64,000 bases of DNA from Streptomyces spiralis (GCF_014654675.1 NZ_BNBC01000020.1:62001-126000), one strand, 5' to 3'; shown: positions 25,146 to 34,788, counted from the stretch's first letter. Program-made: numbers and translations. The notes: generated by a model not told the origin, from the letters alone.

Positions 25146-28100
25146 CTACCGCACTCCCACCAGCAGCTCCGCCGCTGCCTCCCGCTCCGCCATCCCCCGC
25201 AGCGGCCCGGGCAGGGCCGCCAGCTCCGCGTACGGCCCCCGCTGGACCACACGGCCCTCGTCCAGCACGATCACCTCGTCCACGGCCTCCAGTCCGGCCA
25301 GGCGGTGGGTGATGAGCAGTGTCGTACGGCCCTCGGTGGCGGCCAGCAGGTCGGCGGTGAGCGCGTCGGCGGTCTCCAGGTCCAGATGCTCGGCGGGCTC
25401 GTCGAGGACCAGGACCGGGAAGTCGGCGAGCAGCGCCCGGGCCAGGGCCAGCCGCTGCCGCTGGCCACCGGACAGCCGCGTGCCGTGCTCGCCGACGAGT
25501 GTGTCGAGCCCGTCGGGCAGCGTGTCGGCCCAGTCCAGCAGCCGGGCCCGGGCCAGCGCGTCACGCAGCTCGGGCTCGGTGGCGTCCTTCTTCGCCAGCA
25601 GCAGGTTCTCCCGCACCGAGCTGTCGAACAGGTGCGCATCCTGGGCGCACAGCCCGACGAGCCGTCGTACGTCGTCGCCGTCCAGCGCGCGGGCGTCGAC
25701 CCCACCGAGGGTGTAGGTGCCCGACCTCGGGTCGAGGAACCGCAGCAGCACCTGTGCCAGCGTCGTCTTGCCGGATCCGGACGACCCGACCACGGCCACC
25801 CTGCGGCCCTTCTCCAGGATCAGGTCCAGCCCGGTGAGCGCGTCCCGTTCCTGCCCCGCATGCCGGGCCGTCAGGCCCCTGACGGTCAGCGGGAACGGTG
25901 ATGCGGGCGCCTGCCGGGGCCGCTCTGGCTCGTGGACGGGCGCAGGGGCGTCCAGGACCTCGTGCACGCGCTCCGCGCTGCGGCGCACCCGCTGCCGGTA
26001 CTGCACGGCGAGCGGCATGCCGAGGACCGCTTCGAAGGCGGCGAGCGGGGTGAGGACGACGACGGCCATGGCCACCCCGCTCAGCCGTCCGCCGGCGACC
26101 GCCTGGGCGCCGACGAGGGCCGCCGCCGTGACGGTCAGCCCGCAGACCAGTGCGGTGAGCCCGTCACCGAGTGCCGTGGCGGTGGCCGCGCGCGAGGCGA
26201 TCCGGGTGAGCGCACTGTCGGCCCGTCGCGCCTCGGCGGCGCGGGCGGGCAGGGCGCCGGCGACCGTCAGTTCGGCGGTCCCGGTGAGCAGGTCGGTCAC
26301 ACGGGTCGCGAGGTCGCCGCGGGCGGGGGCCAGCCGCCGCTCGGCGCGCCGGGCCACGGCGCCGGTGACCAGCGGGACACCGGCGCCGGCCGCGAGCAGC
26401 CCCACGGCGAGGACGGCACCGGCCTCGGGCAGCAGCCAGGCGGTGAAGGCGACGGAGGCCGCGGACACCGCCAGCGCCGCACCGGCCGGCAGCAGCCAGC
26501 GCAGCCAGTAGTCCTGCAGCGCGTCCACGTCGGCGACGAGCCGCGTCAGCAGATCGCCCCGGCGCAGCCCACGCAGCCCGGCGGGCGCCAGCCGCTCCAG
26601 GCGCCGGTAGACGGCCACCCGCGTGTCCGCGAGCATCCGCAGCACCGCGTCGTGCGACACCAGCCGTTCCGCGTACCGGAAGACCGCCCGTCCGATGCCG
26701 AAGGCCCGTGTCGCCGTGACGGCCACCATCAGGTAGAGCACGGGGGGATGCTGCGAGGCCCGGGAGATGAGCCATCCGGAGGTGGCCATGAGCCCGACGG
26801 CGCTGCCGAGGGCGAGGCTGCCGAGGAGCAGGGCGAGGGCGAGGCGTCCGCGCCGGGGGCCGGACATCGCACGGACCCGGGTGAGGACACTGCCTGTCGC
26901 CGCTACGGCCGCGTTCCCTGACCCGCCCTCCGGAGCGAGCGCGCCTTTGCGCACCGTCTCCGCCGTGGGTTCCGGACGGCTCGCGGGCACCAGCGCAGCG
27001 GACACCGGGCCGTGGCGATGGGCGCCGTCCAGCCGCACGACCCGGTCCGCGACCCCCAGGAGGGCCGGCCGGTGGACGACGAGCAGCACCGTCCGCCCGG
27101 CCGACAGCCGCCGCACCGCCGCCACGACCTCGGCCTCGGTCGCTCCGTCCAGCGCGGCCGTCGGCTCGTCCAGCAGCAGGACCGGCCGGTCGGCGAGGAA
27201 GGCCCGCGCCAGCGCGAGCCGCTGCCGCTGACCGGCGGAGAGTCCGGCGCCGTCCTCACCGAGCACGGTCTGCGTCCCGTCCGGCAGCGCGTCGACGAAC
27301 TCCAGGGCCCCGGCGTCGGCCAGCGCCCCGCGTACGGCGGCCTCGTCCGCGTCGGGCCGTGCCAGCCGTACGTTCTCGGCGATCGTCCCGGCGTACAGGT
27401 GCGGTCGCTGCGGCACCCAGGCGATGCGCGACCGCCACTGCTCCAGATCGAGGTCCGCGAGATCGGCTCCCCCGACGCGCACCCGGCCCTCCGTGGGCCG
27501 GACGAAGCCCAGCAGGACGTTGAGCAGGGTCGACTTGCCGATGCCGCTCGGCCCGACGAGCGCGACCGTCTCCCCCGGCCGCACGACGAAGGACACCTCG
27601 GCCACGGCGTCCATGGACCGTCCGGGATAGCGGACACGCACGTCCTCGAAGGTCAGCGCTCCGGAGGGGACGGCCGCCGCGCCGGACTGCGGCAGCGGTG
27701 TCTCCAGCACGGCGAAGATCTCCTCCGCGGCCGCCAGACCCTCCGCCGCGGCGTGGTACTGGGCACCGACCTGGCGCAGCGGCAGATAGGCCTCCGGCGC
27801 GAGGACGAGGATGACCAGGCCGATGTACAGGTCCATGTCGCCGTTGACCAGCCGCATGCCGATCGTCACGGCGACCAGGGCCACCGACAGCGTGGCCAGC
27901 AGCTCCAGTGCGAAAGAGGAGAGGAAGGCTATCCGCAGGGTGCGCAGGGTCGCGCGCCGGTACTCGCCCGTGATGCGCCGGATCGACTCCGCCTGCGCCT
28001 TGGCGCGGCCGAAGACCTTCAGGGTCGGCAGCCCCGCGACCACGTCCAGGAAATGCCCGGAGAGCCGGGACAGCAGCCGCCACTGGCGGTCCATGCGGGA

Positions 28101-28658
28101 CTGCGTGGCCCAGCCGATCAGCATCATGAAGACGGGGATGAGCGGAAGGGTGCCGACGATGATGGCCGCCGACACCCAGTCCTCGGTGACGATCCGCGCC
28201 AGCACCGCCACGGGAACGACCACCGCGAGCCCCAACTGCGGCAGATAGCGCGAGAAGTAGTCGTCCAGGGCATCGACACCGCGGGTCGCCAACGCGACCA
28301 GCGAGCCGGTCCGCTGCCCGCTGAGCCATCCGGGACCCAGCGCCGCCGCGCGGTCCAGCAGCCGGCCGCGCAGTTCGGACTTCACCGCCGCGCTCGCCCG
28401 GTGCGCGGCGAGCTCGGTGAGCCAGGAGACCAGCGCCCGGCCGCAGGCGACGGCCACCAACAGCAGCAGGGGAGTGCGGAGTTCGCCGACCGCCATCCCG
28501 TGCTGGAAGGCGCCGACCACCACTTCGGCGACGAGCATGGCCTGTGCGATGACCAGGCCCGCGCCGAGGGCCCCCAGGCCGACGACGGCCATGAGAAAGA
28601 GCCGGGTGGCCCGGGCGTAGCGGAGGAGACGCGGATCGATCGGTTTCACGTGAAACAT
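25146..28658 (-). CDS. cydDC: CydDC fusion: ABC exporter for cytochrome bd assembly
   Basis: Single 1170-aa polypeptide with two complete ABC halves: TMD1 (~10-310), NBD1 with 'GPSGIGKST' and 'LSAGQRQRLALAR' (~335-550), TMD2 (~600-880), NBD2 with 'GSSGSGKTT' and 'LSGGQRQRLALAR' (~930-1165). It exports thiols needed for cytochrome bd maturation. In many bacteria CydD and CydC are separate genes; the fusion is usual in Streptomyces. ATG 28658 follows GAAGG, and the first codons (M-F-H-V-K) are formed by a perfect parS site. It is downstream of cydB on the same strand. Confidence 0.93.
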   Translation of the reverse strand: MFHVKPIDPRLLRYARATRLFLMAVVGLGALGAGLVIAQAMLVAEVVVGAFQHGMAVGELRTPLLLLVAVACGRALVSWLTELAAHRASAAVKSELRGRLLDRAAALGPGWLSGQRTGSLVALATRGVDALDDYFSRYLPQLGLAVVVPVAVLARIVTEDWVSAAIIVGTLPLIPVFMMLIGWATQSRMDRQWRLLSRLSGHFLDVVAGLPTLKVFGRAKAQAESIRRITGEYRRATLRTLRIAFLSSFALELLATLSVALVAVTIGMRLVNGDMDLYIGLVILVLAPEAYLPLRQVGAQYHAAAEGLAAAEEIFAVLETPLPQSGAAAVPSGALTFEDVRVRYPGRSMDAVAEVSFVVRPGETVALVGPSGIGKSTLLNVLLGFVRPTEGRVRVGGADLADLDLEQWRSRIAWVPQRPHLYAGTIAENVRLARPDADEAAVRGALADAGALEFVDALPDGTQTVLGEDGAGLSAGQRQRLALARAFLADRPVLLLDEPTAALDGATEAEVVAAVRRLSAGRTVLLVVHRPALLGVADRVVRLDGAHRHGPVSAALVPASRPEPTAETVRKGALAPEGGSGNAAVAATGSVLTRVRAMSGPRRGRLALALLLGSLALGSAVGLMATSGWLISRASQHPPVLYLMVAVTATRAFGIGRAVFRYAERLVSHDAVLRMLADTRVAVYRRLERLAPAGLRGLRRGDLLTRLVADVDALQDYWLRWLLPAGAALAVSAASVAFTAWLLPEAGAVLAVGLLAAGAGVPLVTGAVARRAERRLAPARGDLATRVTDLLTGTAELTVAGALPARAAEARRADSALTRIASRAATATALGDGLTALVCGLTVTAAALVGAQAVAGGRLSGVAMAVVVLTPLAAFEAVLGMPLAVQYRQRVRRSAERVHEVLDAPAPVHEPERPRQAPASPFPLTVRGLTARHAGQERDALTGLDLILEKGRRVAVVGSSGSGKTTLAQVLLRFLDPRSGTYTLGGVDARALDGDDVRRLVGLCAQDAHLFDSSVRENLLLAKKDATEPELRDALARARLLDWADTLPDGLDTLVGEHGTRLSGGQRQRLALARALLADFPVLVLDEPAEHLDLETADALTADLLAATEGRTTLLITHRLAGLEAVDEVIVLDEGRVVQRGPYAELAALPGPLRGMAEREAAAELLVGVR
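28643..28656. promoter_or_regulatory. parS: parS site (perfect) overlapping cydDC codons 1-6
   Basis: GTTTCACGTGAAAC. On the minus strand it reads through the start codon region (ATG TTT CAC GTG AAA C..), so ParB binding would cover the translation start of cydDC. Confidence 0.9.
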
Positions 28659-28689
28659 GCCCTTCGGTCCAGAGGGTGTGTTTCAGCGT

Positions 28690-28703
28690 GTTTCACATGA
28701 AAC
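28690..28703. promoter_or_regulatory. parS: parS-like site (13/14) between cydB and cydDC
   Basis: GTTTCACATGAAAC, one mismatch to consensus, 47 bp from the perfect site at 28643 and 15 bp beyond the cydB stop. Confidence 0.6.
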
Positions 28704-28718
28704 ACACCCCGGTCGGAC

Positions 28719-29723
28719 TCAGTGCGCGGCTTCGGCGATGTGCTGCGTGCCGATCCGCTTGCGGAACACCCAGTAGGTCCACCCCTGGTAGAGCAGGACG
28801 ATCGGTGTGGCGATCCCCGCGCACCACGTCATGATCTTCAGGGTGTAGGGGCTGGAGGAGGCGTTGGTGACCGTCAGGCTCCAGTCCGCGTCCAGCGTGG
28901 ACGGCATGACGTTCGGGAAGAGCGACAGGAAGAGCATCGCCACGGCGGCCACGATGGTGAGACCGGACAGGGCGAACGCCCATCCCTCCCGCCCGATCTG
29001 GTTGGCCACCAGTGCGACCACAAGTGCCGCCACCGCCACGACCAGCGCCACCAGGCTCCGACCGTTGCCCGAGTGGGCCTGCGTCCACAGCAGGAAGGCC
29101 AGGGCCGCGACGGCCGTCACGAGCCCCACACGCAGGGCCAGCCTGCGCGCCCGCTCCCGGATCTCCCCGACGGTCTTCAGCGCCGTGAACACCGCACCGT
29201 GGAAGGTGAACAGCGTCAGGGTGACCAGACCGCCGAGAAGCGCATACGGGTTGAGCAGGTCGCCGACGCTGCCGACGTACTCGAGGTTCCGGTCGATCCG
29301 CACCCCGCGCACGATGTTGCCGAAGGCCACGCCCCACAGGAAGGCGGGGATCAGCGAGCACCAGAAGATGGCGGTCTCCCAGTTGCGCTGCCAGTTCTCC
29401 TCGGGCCGCTTGGCCCGGTACTCGAAGGCGACGCCCCGCACGATCAGGCAGACCAGGATGGCCAGCAGCGGCAGGTAGAAGCCGGAGAAGAGCGTGGCGT
29501 ACCACTCGGGGAACGCGGCGAAGGTCGCGCCGCCCGCGCTGAGCAGCCAGACCTCGTTGCCGTCCCAGACGGGGCCGATGGTGTTGATCAGCACCCGCTT
29601 CTCGGCCCGGTTCCTGGCGAGCAGCTTGGTGAGGACGCCGACCCCGAAGTCGAAGCCCTCCAGGAAGAAGTAGCCGGTCCACAGGACGGCGATGAGGACG
29701 AACCAGACGTCGTGCAGTTCCAT
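28719..29723 (-). CDS. cydB: Cytochrome bd ubiquinol/menaquinol oxidase subunit II
   Basis: Membrane subunit of the high-affinity terminal oxidase, 334 aa, about eight to nine helices. The start 'MELHDVWFVLIAVLWTGYFF' and 'EGFDFGVGVLTKLLARN' are characteristic. It follows cydA after 18 nt. Under Rex control through the operator upstream of cydA, by analogy with S. coelicolor. Confidence 0.95.
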   Translation of the reverse strand: MELHDVWFVLIAVLWTGYFFLEGFDFGVGVLTKLLARNRAEKRVLINTIGPVWDGNEVWLLSAGGATFAAFPEWYATLFSGFYLPLLAILVCLIVRGVAFEYRAKRPEENWQRNWETAIFWCSLIPAFLWGVAFGNIVRGVRIDRNLEYVGSVGDLLNPYALLGGLVTLTLFTFHGAVFTALKTVGEIRERARRLALRVGLVTAVAALAFLLWTQAHSGNGRSLVALVVAVAALVVALVANQIGREGWAFALSGLTIVAAVAMLFLSLFPNVMPSTLDADWSLTVTNASSSPYTLKIMTWCAGIATPIVLLYQGWTYWVFRKRIGTQHIAEAAH

Positions 29724-29741
29724 GACTGTGCCTCCCTCGGC

Positions 29742-31250
29742 CTAGTACGAGAAGGCCATCGGCTTGTCGGCGTCACGGATGTCGCCGCCGATCTTCGTGG
29801 GCGGGTTGAGGTCGGCCTCCGTGAGCTCCGGCGGGCCGGCCTTGACGTACTTCGCGAGCAGCTTCACCTCGACGACGGCGAGGATGGCGTAGAGCAGCGT
29901 GAAGACGGTCATGGAGGTGATGACCTCGCCCTGCGAGACGCCGGGGGACACCGCGTGCCGGGTCTGCAGTACGCCGTAGACGACCCATGGCTGGCGGCCC
30001 ATCTCGGTGAAGATCCAGCCCCAGGAGTTGGCGATCAGCGGGAACGCGAGCGTCCAGATCGCGATCCGCCAGTACCACGTCGTCAGCTGCGGGCCGAGTG
30101 CCTTGTTCCTGAACAGGACCAGGTGCGGCACCTCGTCCTCGCCGACCCGCAGATGCTGCGGCAGCATGAACTTCTTGCGGGTGAGCCAGAGTCCGGCCAG
30201 GCCGATGGCGAAGGACGCCATGCCGAATCCGATCATCCAGCGGAAGCCCCAGAAGGCGACGGGGATGTTGGGCCGGTAGTCGCCGGGTCCGAACTTCTGC
30301 TGCTCGGCCTTGTTGACGTCGTTGATGCCGGGGACGTAGGAGCTGAAGTTGTCGTCCGCCAGGAAGGACAGCAGGCCGGGTATTTCGATCGCGACCGTGT
30401 TGTGGCCCTTCTCCACGTCGCCGTAGGCGAAGAGCGAGAACGGTGCCGGCTTCTGTCCGTCCCACAGCGCCTCGGCGGCGGCCATCTTCATCGGCTGCTG
30501 CTTGAACATGACCTTGCCGAGGGTGTCACCGCTGACGGCGGTGAGCAGGCCGGCGATGGCGACGGTGACCAGGCCGAGCCGCAGCGAGGTCTTCATCGTG
30601 CCGACGTGCTTCTTGCGCAGCAGGTGGTAGGCGGCGATGCCGACCATGAAGGCACCACCGGTGAGGAAGGCGGCGGAGAGGGTGTGGAAGGCCTGGCTGA
30701 GTGCGGTGTTCTGGGTCAGGACGGCCCAGAAGTCGGTGAGTTCGGCGCGGCCCTTGGCCTTGTCGATCCGGTAGCCGACGGGGTGCTGCATCCACGAGTT
30801 GGCCGCGAGGATGAAGTACGCCGAGAGGATCGTGCCGAGGGACACCATCCAGATGCACGCCAGGTGGATCTTCTTGGGGAGCTTGTCCCAGCCGAAGATC
30901 CACAGGCCGATGAAGGTGGACTCGAAGAAGAACGCGATCAGTGCCTCGAAGGCGAGCGGGGCACCGAAGATGTCGCCGACGAAGCGGGAGTAGTCGGACC
31001 AGTTCATGCCGAACTGGAACTCCTGCACGATGCCGGTGACCACACCCATGGCGATGTTGATGAGGAAGAGCTTGCCCCAGAACTTGGTCGCTCTGAGGTA
31101 CTTCTCCTTCTCCGTGCGCACCCAGGCGGTCTGCAGCCCGGCCGTCAGGGCGGCCAGGGAGATCGTCAGGGGAACGAACAGGAAGTGGTAGACGGTCGTG
31201 ATGCCGAACTGCCAGCGCGCCAGTGTCTCCGGCGCCAAAGCCAGGTTCAC
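29742..31250 (-). CDS. cydA: Cytochrome bd oxidase subunit I
   Basis: Heme-bearing subunit, 502 aa, with about nine helices. Family markers: 'TTVYHFLFVPLTI' carrying the b595-type His ligand near residue 20, and 'GRQPWVVYG' near residue 390. The periplasmic Q-loop is of the short type. Reduces O2 to water at low oxygen using menaquinol. GTG 31250 follows AAGGAG. The upstream region has a perfect Rex operator. Confidence 0.95.
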   Translation of the reverse strand: MNLALAPETLARWQFGITTVYHFLFVPLTISLAALTAGLQTAWVRTEKEKYLRATKFWGKLFLINIAMGVVTGIVQEFQFGMNWSDYSRFVGDIFGAPLAFEALIAFFFESTFIGLWIFGWDKLPKKIHLACIWMVSLGTILSAYFILAANSWMQHPVGYRIDKAKGRAELTDFWAVLTQNTALSQAFHTLSAAFLTGGAFMVGIAAYHLLRKKHVGTMKTSLRLGLVTVAIAGLLTAVSGDTLGKVMFKQQPMKMAAAEALWDGQKPAPFSLFAYGDVEKGHNTVAIEIPGLLSFLADDNFSSYVPGINDVNKAEQQKFGPGDYRPNIPVAFWGFRWMIGFGMASFAIGLAGLWLTRKKFMLPQHLRVGEDEVPHLVLFRNKALGPQLTTWYWRIAIWTLAFPLIANSWGWIFTEMGRQPWVVYGVLQTRHAVSPGVSQGEVITSMTVFTLLYAILAVVEVKLLAKYVKAGPPELTEADLNPPTKIGGDIRDADKPMAFSY

Positions 31251-31335
31251 GTCGTCACTCTCCTTACGTCGCCGTGGTCACGGCGGCGGTTTGCCCCGAT
31301 GTGTCCCACACAACAAGGCAGCAATCGGACTCGCT

Positions 31336-31351
31336 TGTGAACGCGTTCACA
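31336..31351. promoter_or_regulatory. Rex operator (ROP) of cydAB-cydDC
   Basis: TGTGAACGCGTTCACA, a perfect 16-bp palindrome identical to the consensus Rex operator, 86 nt upstream of the cydA start codon. Rex represses when NAD+/NADH is high; NADH releases it. An extra half-site-like ATTCACAA follows at 31351. Confidence 0.93.
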
Positions 31352-31461
31352 TTCACAAGCAATTATGACGCACTGATTTTCGGCGGGGAACCCGGGGGTC
31401 CCCCTTCGCCGTCACGTCAAGGCCTTGGCAGGAACTTCAACAACTTGTTGAATTGCGCCTC

Positions 31462-31863
31462 ATGCAGATACGGATTTCCTGGCCCGCGGGACACCTCACC
31501 GCGACCCTCGACGACACGCCGACCACCCGGGCGCTCGTCAAGGAGCTGCCCCTGGTCTCCACCGCCCAGACTTGGGGCGAGGAGGTCTACTTCGGCACCG
31601 GTGTCCGTGTTCCACGTGAAACGGAAGCCCGGCAGGTCGTCGAACCCGGCACGGTGGCCTTCTGGACCGACGGTGACGCTCTGGCCCTCCCCTATGGACC
31701 CACGCCGATCTCGCGAGGCTGGGGTCTCCCCCGAACGGAGTTCGAGGGAGAGTGCCGCCTCGCCGGCCCGTGCAACGTCCTCGGCCGGATCGACGGCGAC
31801 CCCCGCCGCCTGGCGACCGTGCGCGCCGGCGACCCGGTACGGGTGGAGCCTCTGGAGGACTAG
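31462..31863 (+). CDS. Cyclophilin-like fold protein
   Basis: 133-aa small beta-rich cytosolic protein of the cyclophilin-like (DUF3830/TM1367-like) family, recognised by 'IRISWPAGHLTATLDDTPTT', 'WGEEVYF' and 'PGTVAFWTDGDALALPYGPTPIS'. Prolyl isomerase activity has not been shown for these to my knowledge. ATG 31462 chosen over TTG 31453. A one-mismatch parS lies inside the gene. The stop codon TAG is the first base-paired triplet of the terminator that follows. Confidence 0.78.
   Translation: MQIRISWPAGHLTATLDDTPTTRALVKELPLVSTAQTWGEEVYFGTGVRVPRETEARQVVEPGTVAFWTDGDALALPYGPTPISRGWGLPRTEFEGECRLAGPCNVLGRIDGDPRRLATVRAGDPVRVEPLED
31609..31622. promoter_or_regulatory. parS: parS-like site (13/14) in cyclophilin-like gene
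   Basis: GTTCCACGTGAAAC, one mismatch, within coding sequence for 'RVPRET'. Confidence 0.5.
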
Positions 31864-31887
31864 GGCCTGTCCGCCGGACAGGCCCTA
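31861..31887. terminator. Perfect 12-bp hairpin between convergent genes
   Basis: Stem 31861-31872 / 31876-31887 with a 3-nt loop. It includes the TAG stop codon of the cyclophilin-like gene and lies 60 nt from the end of the convergent aminotransferase gene. Confidence 0.8.
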
Positions 31888-31947
31888 GAGGCAGATCGTA
31901 AGAACGAGCAGTGGAACGAGCAGCGATCAGAGGACCGGGACGGCCAC

Positions 31948-33027
31948 TCAGGCCTCCCTGCGGAACGCTTCCGCGGTCTTCAGGAAGATGTCGTTCCCCT
32001 CGGTCTCCCCGACGGTCACCCGCACACCCTCGCCCGGGAACGGTCGGACGACCACGCCCGCCTGCTCACACGCCTCGGCGAAGGCCATCGTGCGCTCCCC
32101 CAGCCGCAGCCACACGAAGTTCGCCTGCGTCTCGGGCACCGTCCAGCCCTGCGCGCGCAGCCCGTCGACGACACGCGCACGTTCGCACACCAGCGAACCG
32201 ACCCGGCCGAGCAGCTCGTCCTCGGCACGCAGCGAGGCGATCGCCGCGTCCTGGGCCAGCTGGCTCACCCCGAACGGCACCGCCGTCTTGCGCAGCGCCG
32301 CCGCCACCGGCTCATGGGCGATCGCGAAGCCCACTCGCAGCCCGGCCAGGCCGTAAGCCTTGGAGAACGTCCGCAGCACACAGACGTTGGGCCGCTCCCG
32401 GTACAGCGACACACCGTCCGGCACCTCGGTATCGCGGATGAACTCGCGGTACGCCTCGTCGAGCACCACCAGGACATCGCCGGGCACCCGGTCGAGGAAG
32501 CGTTCCAGCTCGGCCCGTCGCACCACCGTGCCGGTCGGGTTGTTGGGGTTGCAGACGAAGATCAGACGGGTCCGGTCCGTGATCGCGTCCGCCATCGCGT
32601 CCAGGTCGTGCACATCGCCCGACGTCAGCGGGACCTGCACGGAGGCAGCCCCGCTGATCTGCGTGATGATCGGGTAGGCCTCGAAGGAACGCCAGGCGTA
32701 CATGACCTCGTCGCCGGGGCCGCTGGTGGCCTGGAGCAGCTGCTGGGCGACACCGACGGAGCCGGTGCCGGTGGCGACATGGGAGACCGGCACCCCGAAA
32801 CGCTCGGCCAGCTCCTCCGTCAGGGCGGTGCACGCCATGTCCGGGTACCGGTTGAAGGAGCAGGCGGCGGCCGTCACCGTCTCCATGACGCCCGGCAGCG
32901 GCGGGTACGGGTTCTCGTTGGAGGACAGCTTGTACGCCACCGGGCCGTCGGCCGCGGCGGGCTTGCCCGGCTTGTAGGTGGGGATACCCTCCAGCTCGGC
33001 GCGCAGCTTCGGGCTCGTCTCGCTCAC
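31948..33027 (-). CDS. hisC: Histidinol-phosphate/aromatic aminotransferase (HisC-like)
   Basis: PLP enzyme of 359 aa, fold type I. 'KLSSNENPYPPLPGV' near residue 45 and the PLP-lysine motif 'TFSKAYGLAGLRVGFAI' near 230 are HisC hallmarks. Streptomyces has another hisC in its his operon, so this isolated copy may act mainly on aromatic amino acids (PheA makes phenylpyruvate nearby). GTG 33027 follows AGGAGG with 6 nt spacing. Confidence 0.85.
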   Translation of the reverse strand: MSETSPKLRAELEGIPTYKPGKPAAADGPVAYKLSSNENPYPPLPGVMETVTAAACSFNRYPDMACTALTEELAERFGVPVSHVATGTGSVGVAQQLLQATSGPGDEVMYAWRSFEAYPIITQISGAASVQVPLTSGDVHDLDAMADAITDRTRLIFVCNPNNPTGTVVRRAELERFLDRVPGDVLVVLDEAYREFIRDTEVPDGVSLYRERPNVCVLRTFSKAYGLAGLRVGFAIAHEPVAAALRKTAVPFGVSQLAQDAAIASLRAEDELLGRVGSLVCERARVVDGLRAQGWTVPETQANFVWLRLGERTMAFAEACEQAGVVVRPFPGEGVRVTVGETEGNDIFLKTAEAFRREA

Positions 33028-33458
33028 CGCAGTCCTCCTCGTGACCACACCGGCTTTCAATACTGCACACCTTATGAGGATTGGGCGCCCGTGCGAATGG
33101 GTCTGGCCCCGTCACTCCCGTCCGGTCGCCTGCCTGGCCTGTCACACAGGCATCAGGGGCATCGACGGCACCATCGTACGAATATGTACGGATACGAGGG
33201 GCGCGCCGCACATATATCTACGCGCCGGTGGCTCGCGCCGTGGCGCGCATCCCTCGTGAAGGTGAGTTGAGACCTCTTCGAGACCTCGGAGGCACGCCAG
33301 GCGCACGCGCGCCACCGCGTCATCTCCTGGCATCCCAATGCCTAACTGACTTATTTTCTAAGGTAGTTGAGCAGAGATGACCATGCAGAAACGTGCCTGT
33401 CAATGCGCGCATATGCGTCCGCACTACCCCACCCGATGAGCCCTACTATCGGCTCGCC
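33028..33458. other. 431-bp divergent intergenic region
   Basis: Lies between the minus-strand aminotransferase and the plus-strand LacI regulator. It holds the palindrome described at 33175 and A+T-rich patches (33211-33219, 33350-33365) but no supported gene. Confidence 0.5.
33175..33190. promoter_or_regulatory. Candidate operator palindrome
   Basis: CGTACGAATATGTACG: 5-bp inverted arms around a 6-bp A+T-rich core, between the divergent hisC-like and LacI-type genes. Its use by the adjacent LacI regulator is only a guess. Confidence 0.3.
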
Positions 33459-34571
33459 ATGACAGCAGCAGGGAAGCACCAGGTGAGCCGCGCGGAAACC
33501 TCACGTCGAGGCAGTCGGCCGGGCCGGGCGGGCATCAGAGACGTGGCCGCCGCCGCCGGAGTCTCCATCACGACCGTCTCCGACGCCCTCAACGGCAAGG
33601 GCCGGCTCCCGGACGCCACCCGGCGCCATGTCCGCGAGGTCGCCGACCGGCTGGGATACCGACCATCGGCCGCAGCCCGCACCCTTCGTACCGGCAAGTC
33701 GGGCCTCATCGGCCTGACCGTGACGACGTACGGGGATGAACCTTTCACCTTCACCGAGTTCGCGTACTTCGCCGAGATGGCCCGCGCCGCCACCTCAGCC
33801 GCGCTCGCCCGCGGCTACGCCCTCGTGATCCTCCCCGCGACCTCACGCCACGACGTGTGGTCGAACGTCGCGCTGGACGGCACGGTCGTCATCGACCCCT
33901 CCGATCAGGATCCGGTCGTCAGCGAACTGGTCCGGCAGGGTTTACCGGTGGTCAGCGACGGCCGCCCGGCCGGCTCACTCCCGGTCACCGCCTGGGTCGA
34001 CAACGACCACGAGGCCGCCGTGCTGGACATCCTCGACCACCTCGCCGAGGCCGGCGCCCGCCGCATCGGCCTGCTCACCGGCACCACCACGGACACCTAC
34101 ACCCACCTGTCGACCACCGCCTACCTGCGCTGGTGCGAGCGCGTCGGCCAGGATCCGGTGTACGAGGCCTACCCCGCCCACGACCCCTGCGCGGGCGCCG
34201 TCGCCGCCGACCGGCTGCTCGCCCGGCCCGACCGGCCGGACGCCGTCTACGGACTGTTCGACCCGAACGGCACCGACCTGCTCGCCGCCGCCCGCCGCTA
34301 CGGCCTGCGCGTGCCCGACGACCTGCTGCTGGTCTGCTGCAGCGAGTCCACGGTGTACGCCAACACCGAGCCGCCCATCACCACGCTCTCCCTCAAGCCG
34401 CGCCGCATCGGCACGGCGGTGGTACAGCTGCTCATCGACGCCATCGAGGGAGTCGATTCCGACCACCCGGTCGAGCAGGTCATACCGACCGAGCTGATCG
34501 TGCGCACCTCGTCCCAGCGGCGCCCACCGCGCACGACCGTCAGCCCGCCACGCGCACCGGAGGGGCACTGA
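33459..34571 (+). CDS. LacI-family transcriptional regulator with a TTA codon
   Basis: 370-aa regulator: N-terminal LacI HTH 'IRDVAAAAGVSITTVSDALNGKGRL' (residues ~27-52) with hinge 'RPSAAARTLRTGKSG', then a periplasmic-binding-protein-like sensor domain. Codon 162 (33942-33944) is TTA, the bldA-dependent leucine codon, so translation is probably delayed to later growth. No sugar operon is adjacent; the effector is unknown. ATG 33459 was preferred to an upstream in-frame start at 33393. Confidence 0.87.
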   Translation: MTAAGKHQVSRAETSRRGSRPGRAGIRDVAAAAGVSITTVSDALNGKGRLPDATRRHVREVADRLGYRPSAAARTLRTGKSGLIGLTVTTYGDEPFTFTEFAYFAEMARAATSAALARGYALVILPATSRHDVWSNVALDGTVVIDPSDQDPVVSELVRQGLPVVSDGRPAGSLPVTAWVDNDHEAAVLDILDHLAEAGARRIGLLTGTTTDTYTHLSTTAYLRWCERVGQDPVYEAYPAHDPCAGAVAADRLLARPDRPDAVYGLFDPNGTDLLAAARRYGLRVPDDLLLVCCSESTVYANTEPPITTLSLKPRRIGTAVVQLLIDAIEGVDSDHPVEQVIPTELIVRTSSQRRPPRTTVSPPRAPEGH

Positions 34572-34788
34572 GAAGCCCGGGGAGCACGGGGGACAGCCGG
34601 TCGCGGGAGCGCCGAAGACGGCCCAATCGGGGCGAAAGCCGCGGTGAACCGCAGTCCTGCTCCGATTCACCACCCCTGGGTCATCACATGGCGCGATCCG
34701 CATTCCTATGATGGGCCCACGACACCGCGGGCCGCTGCGACCAGGCAGTCCGAAGCGGTGCAGATGCGGCGCGATGGTGGAGGGGTCG

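Noticed and set aside
27012..31340. Long plus-strand open frames opposite cydDC, cydB and cydA (27012-28700, 28722-31340)
   Set aside because: Same effect: rich in Gln/Arg/His/Gly, no motif, fully antisense to the cyd genes.
33142..33338. Small minus-strand frames in the hisC-LacI gap
   Set aside because: No RBS, Arg-rich composition, no conserved feature.
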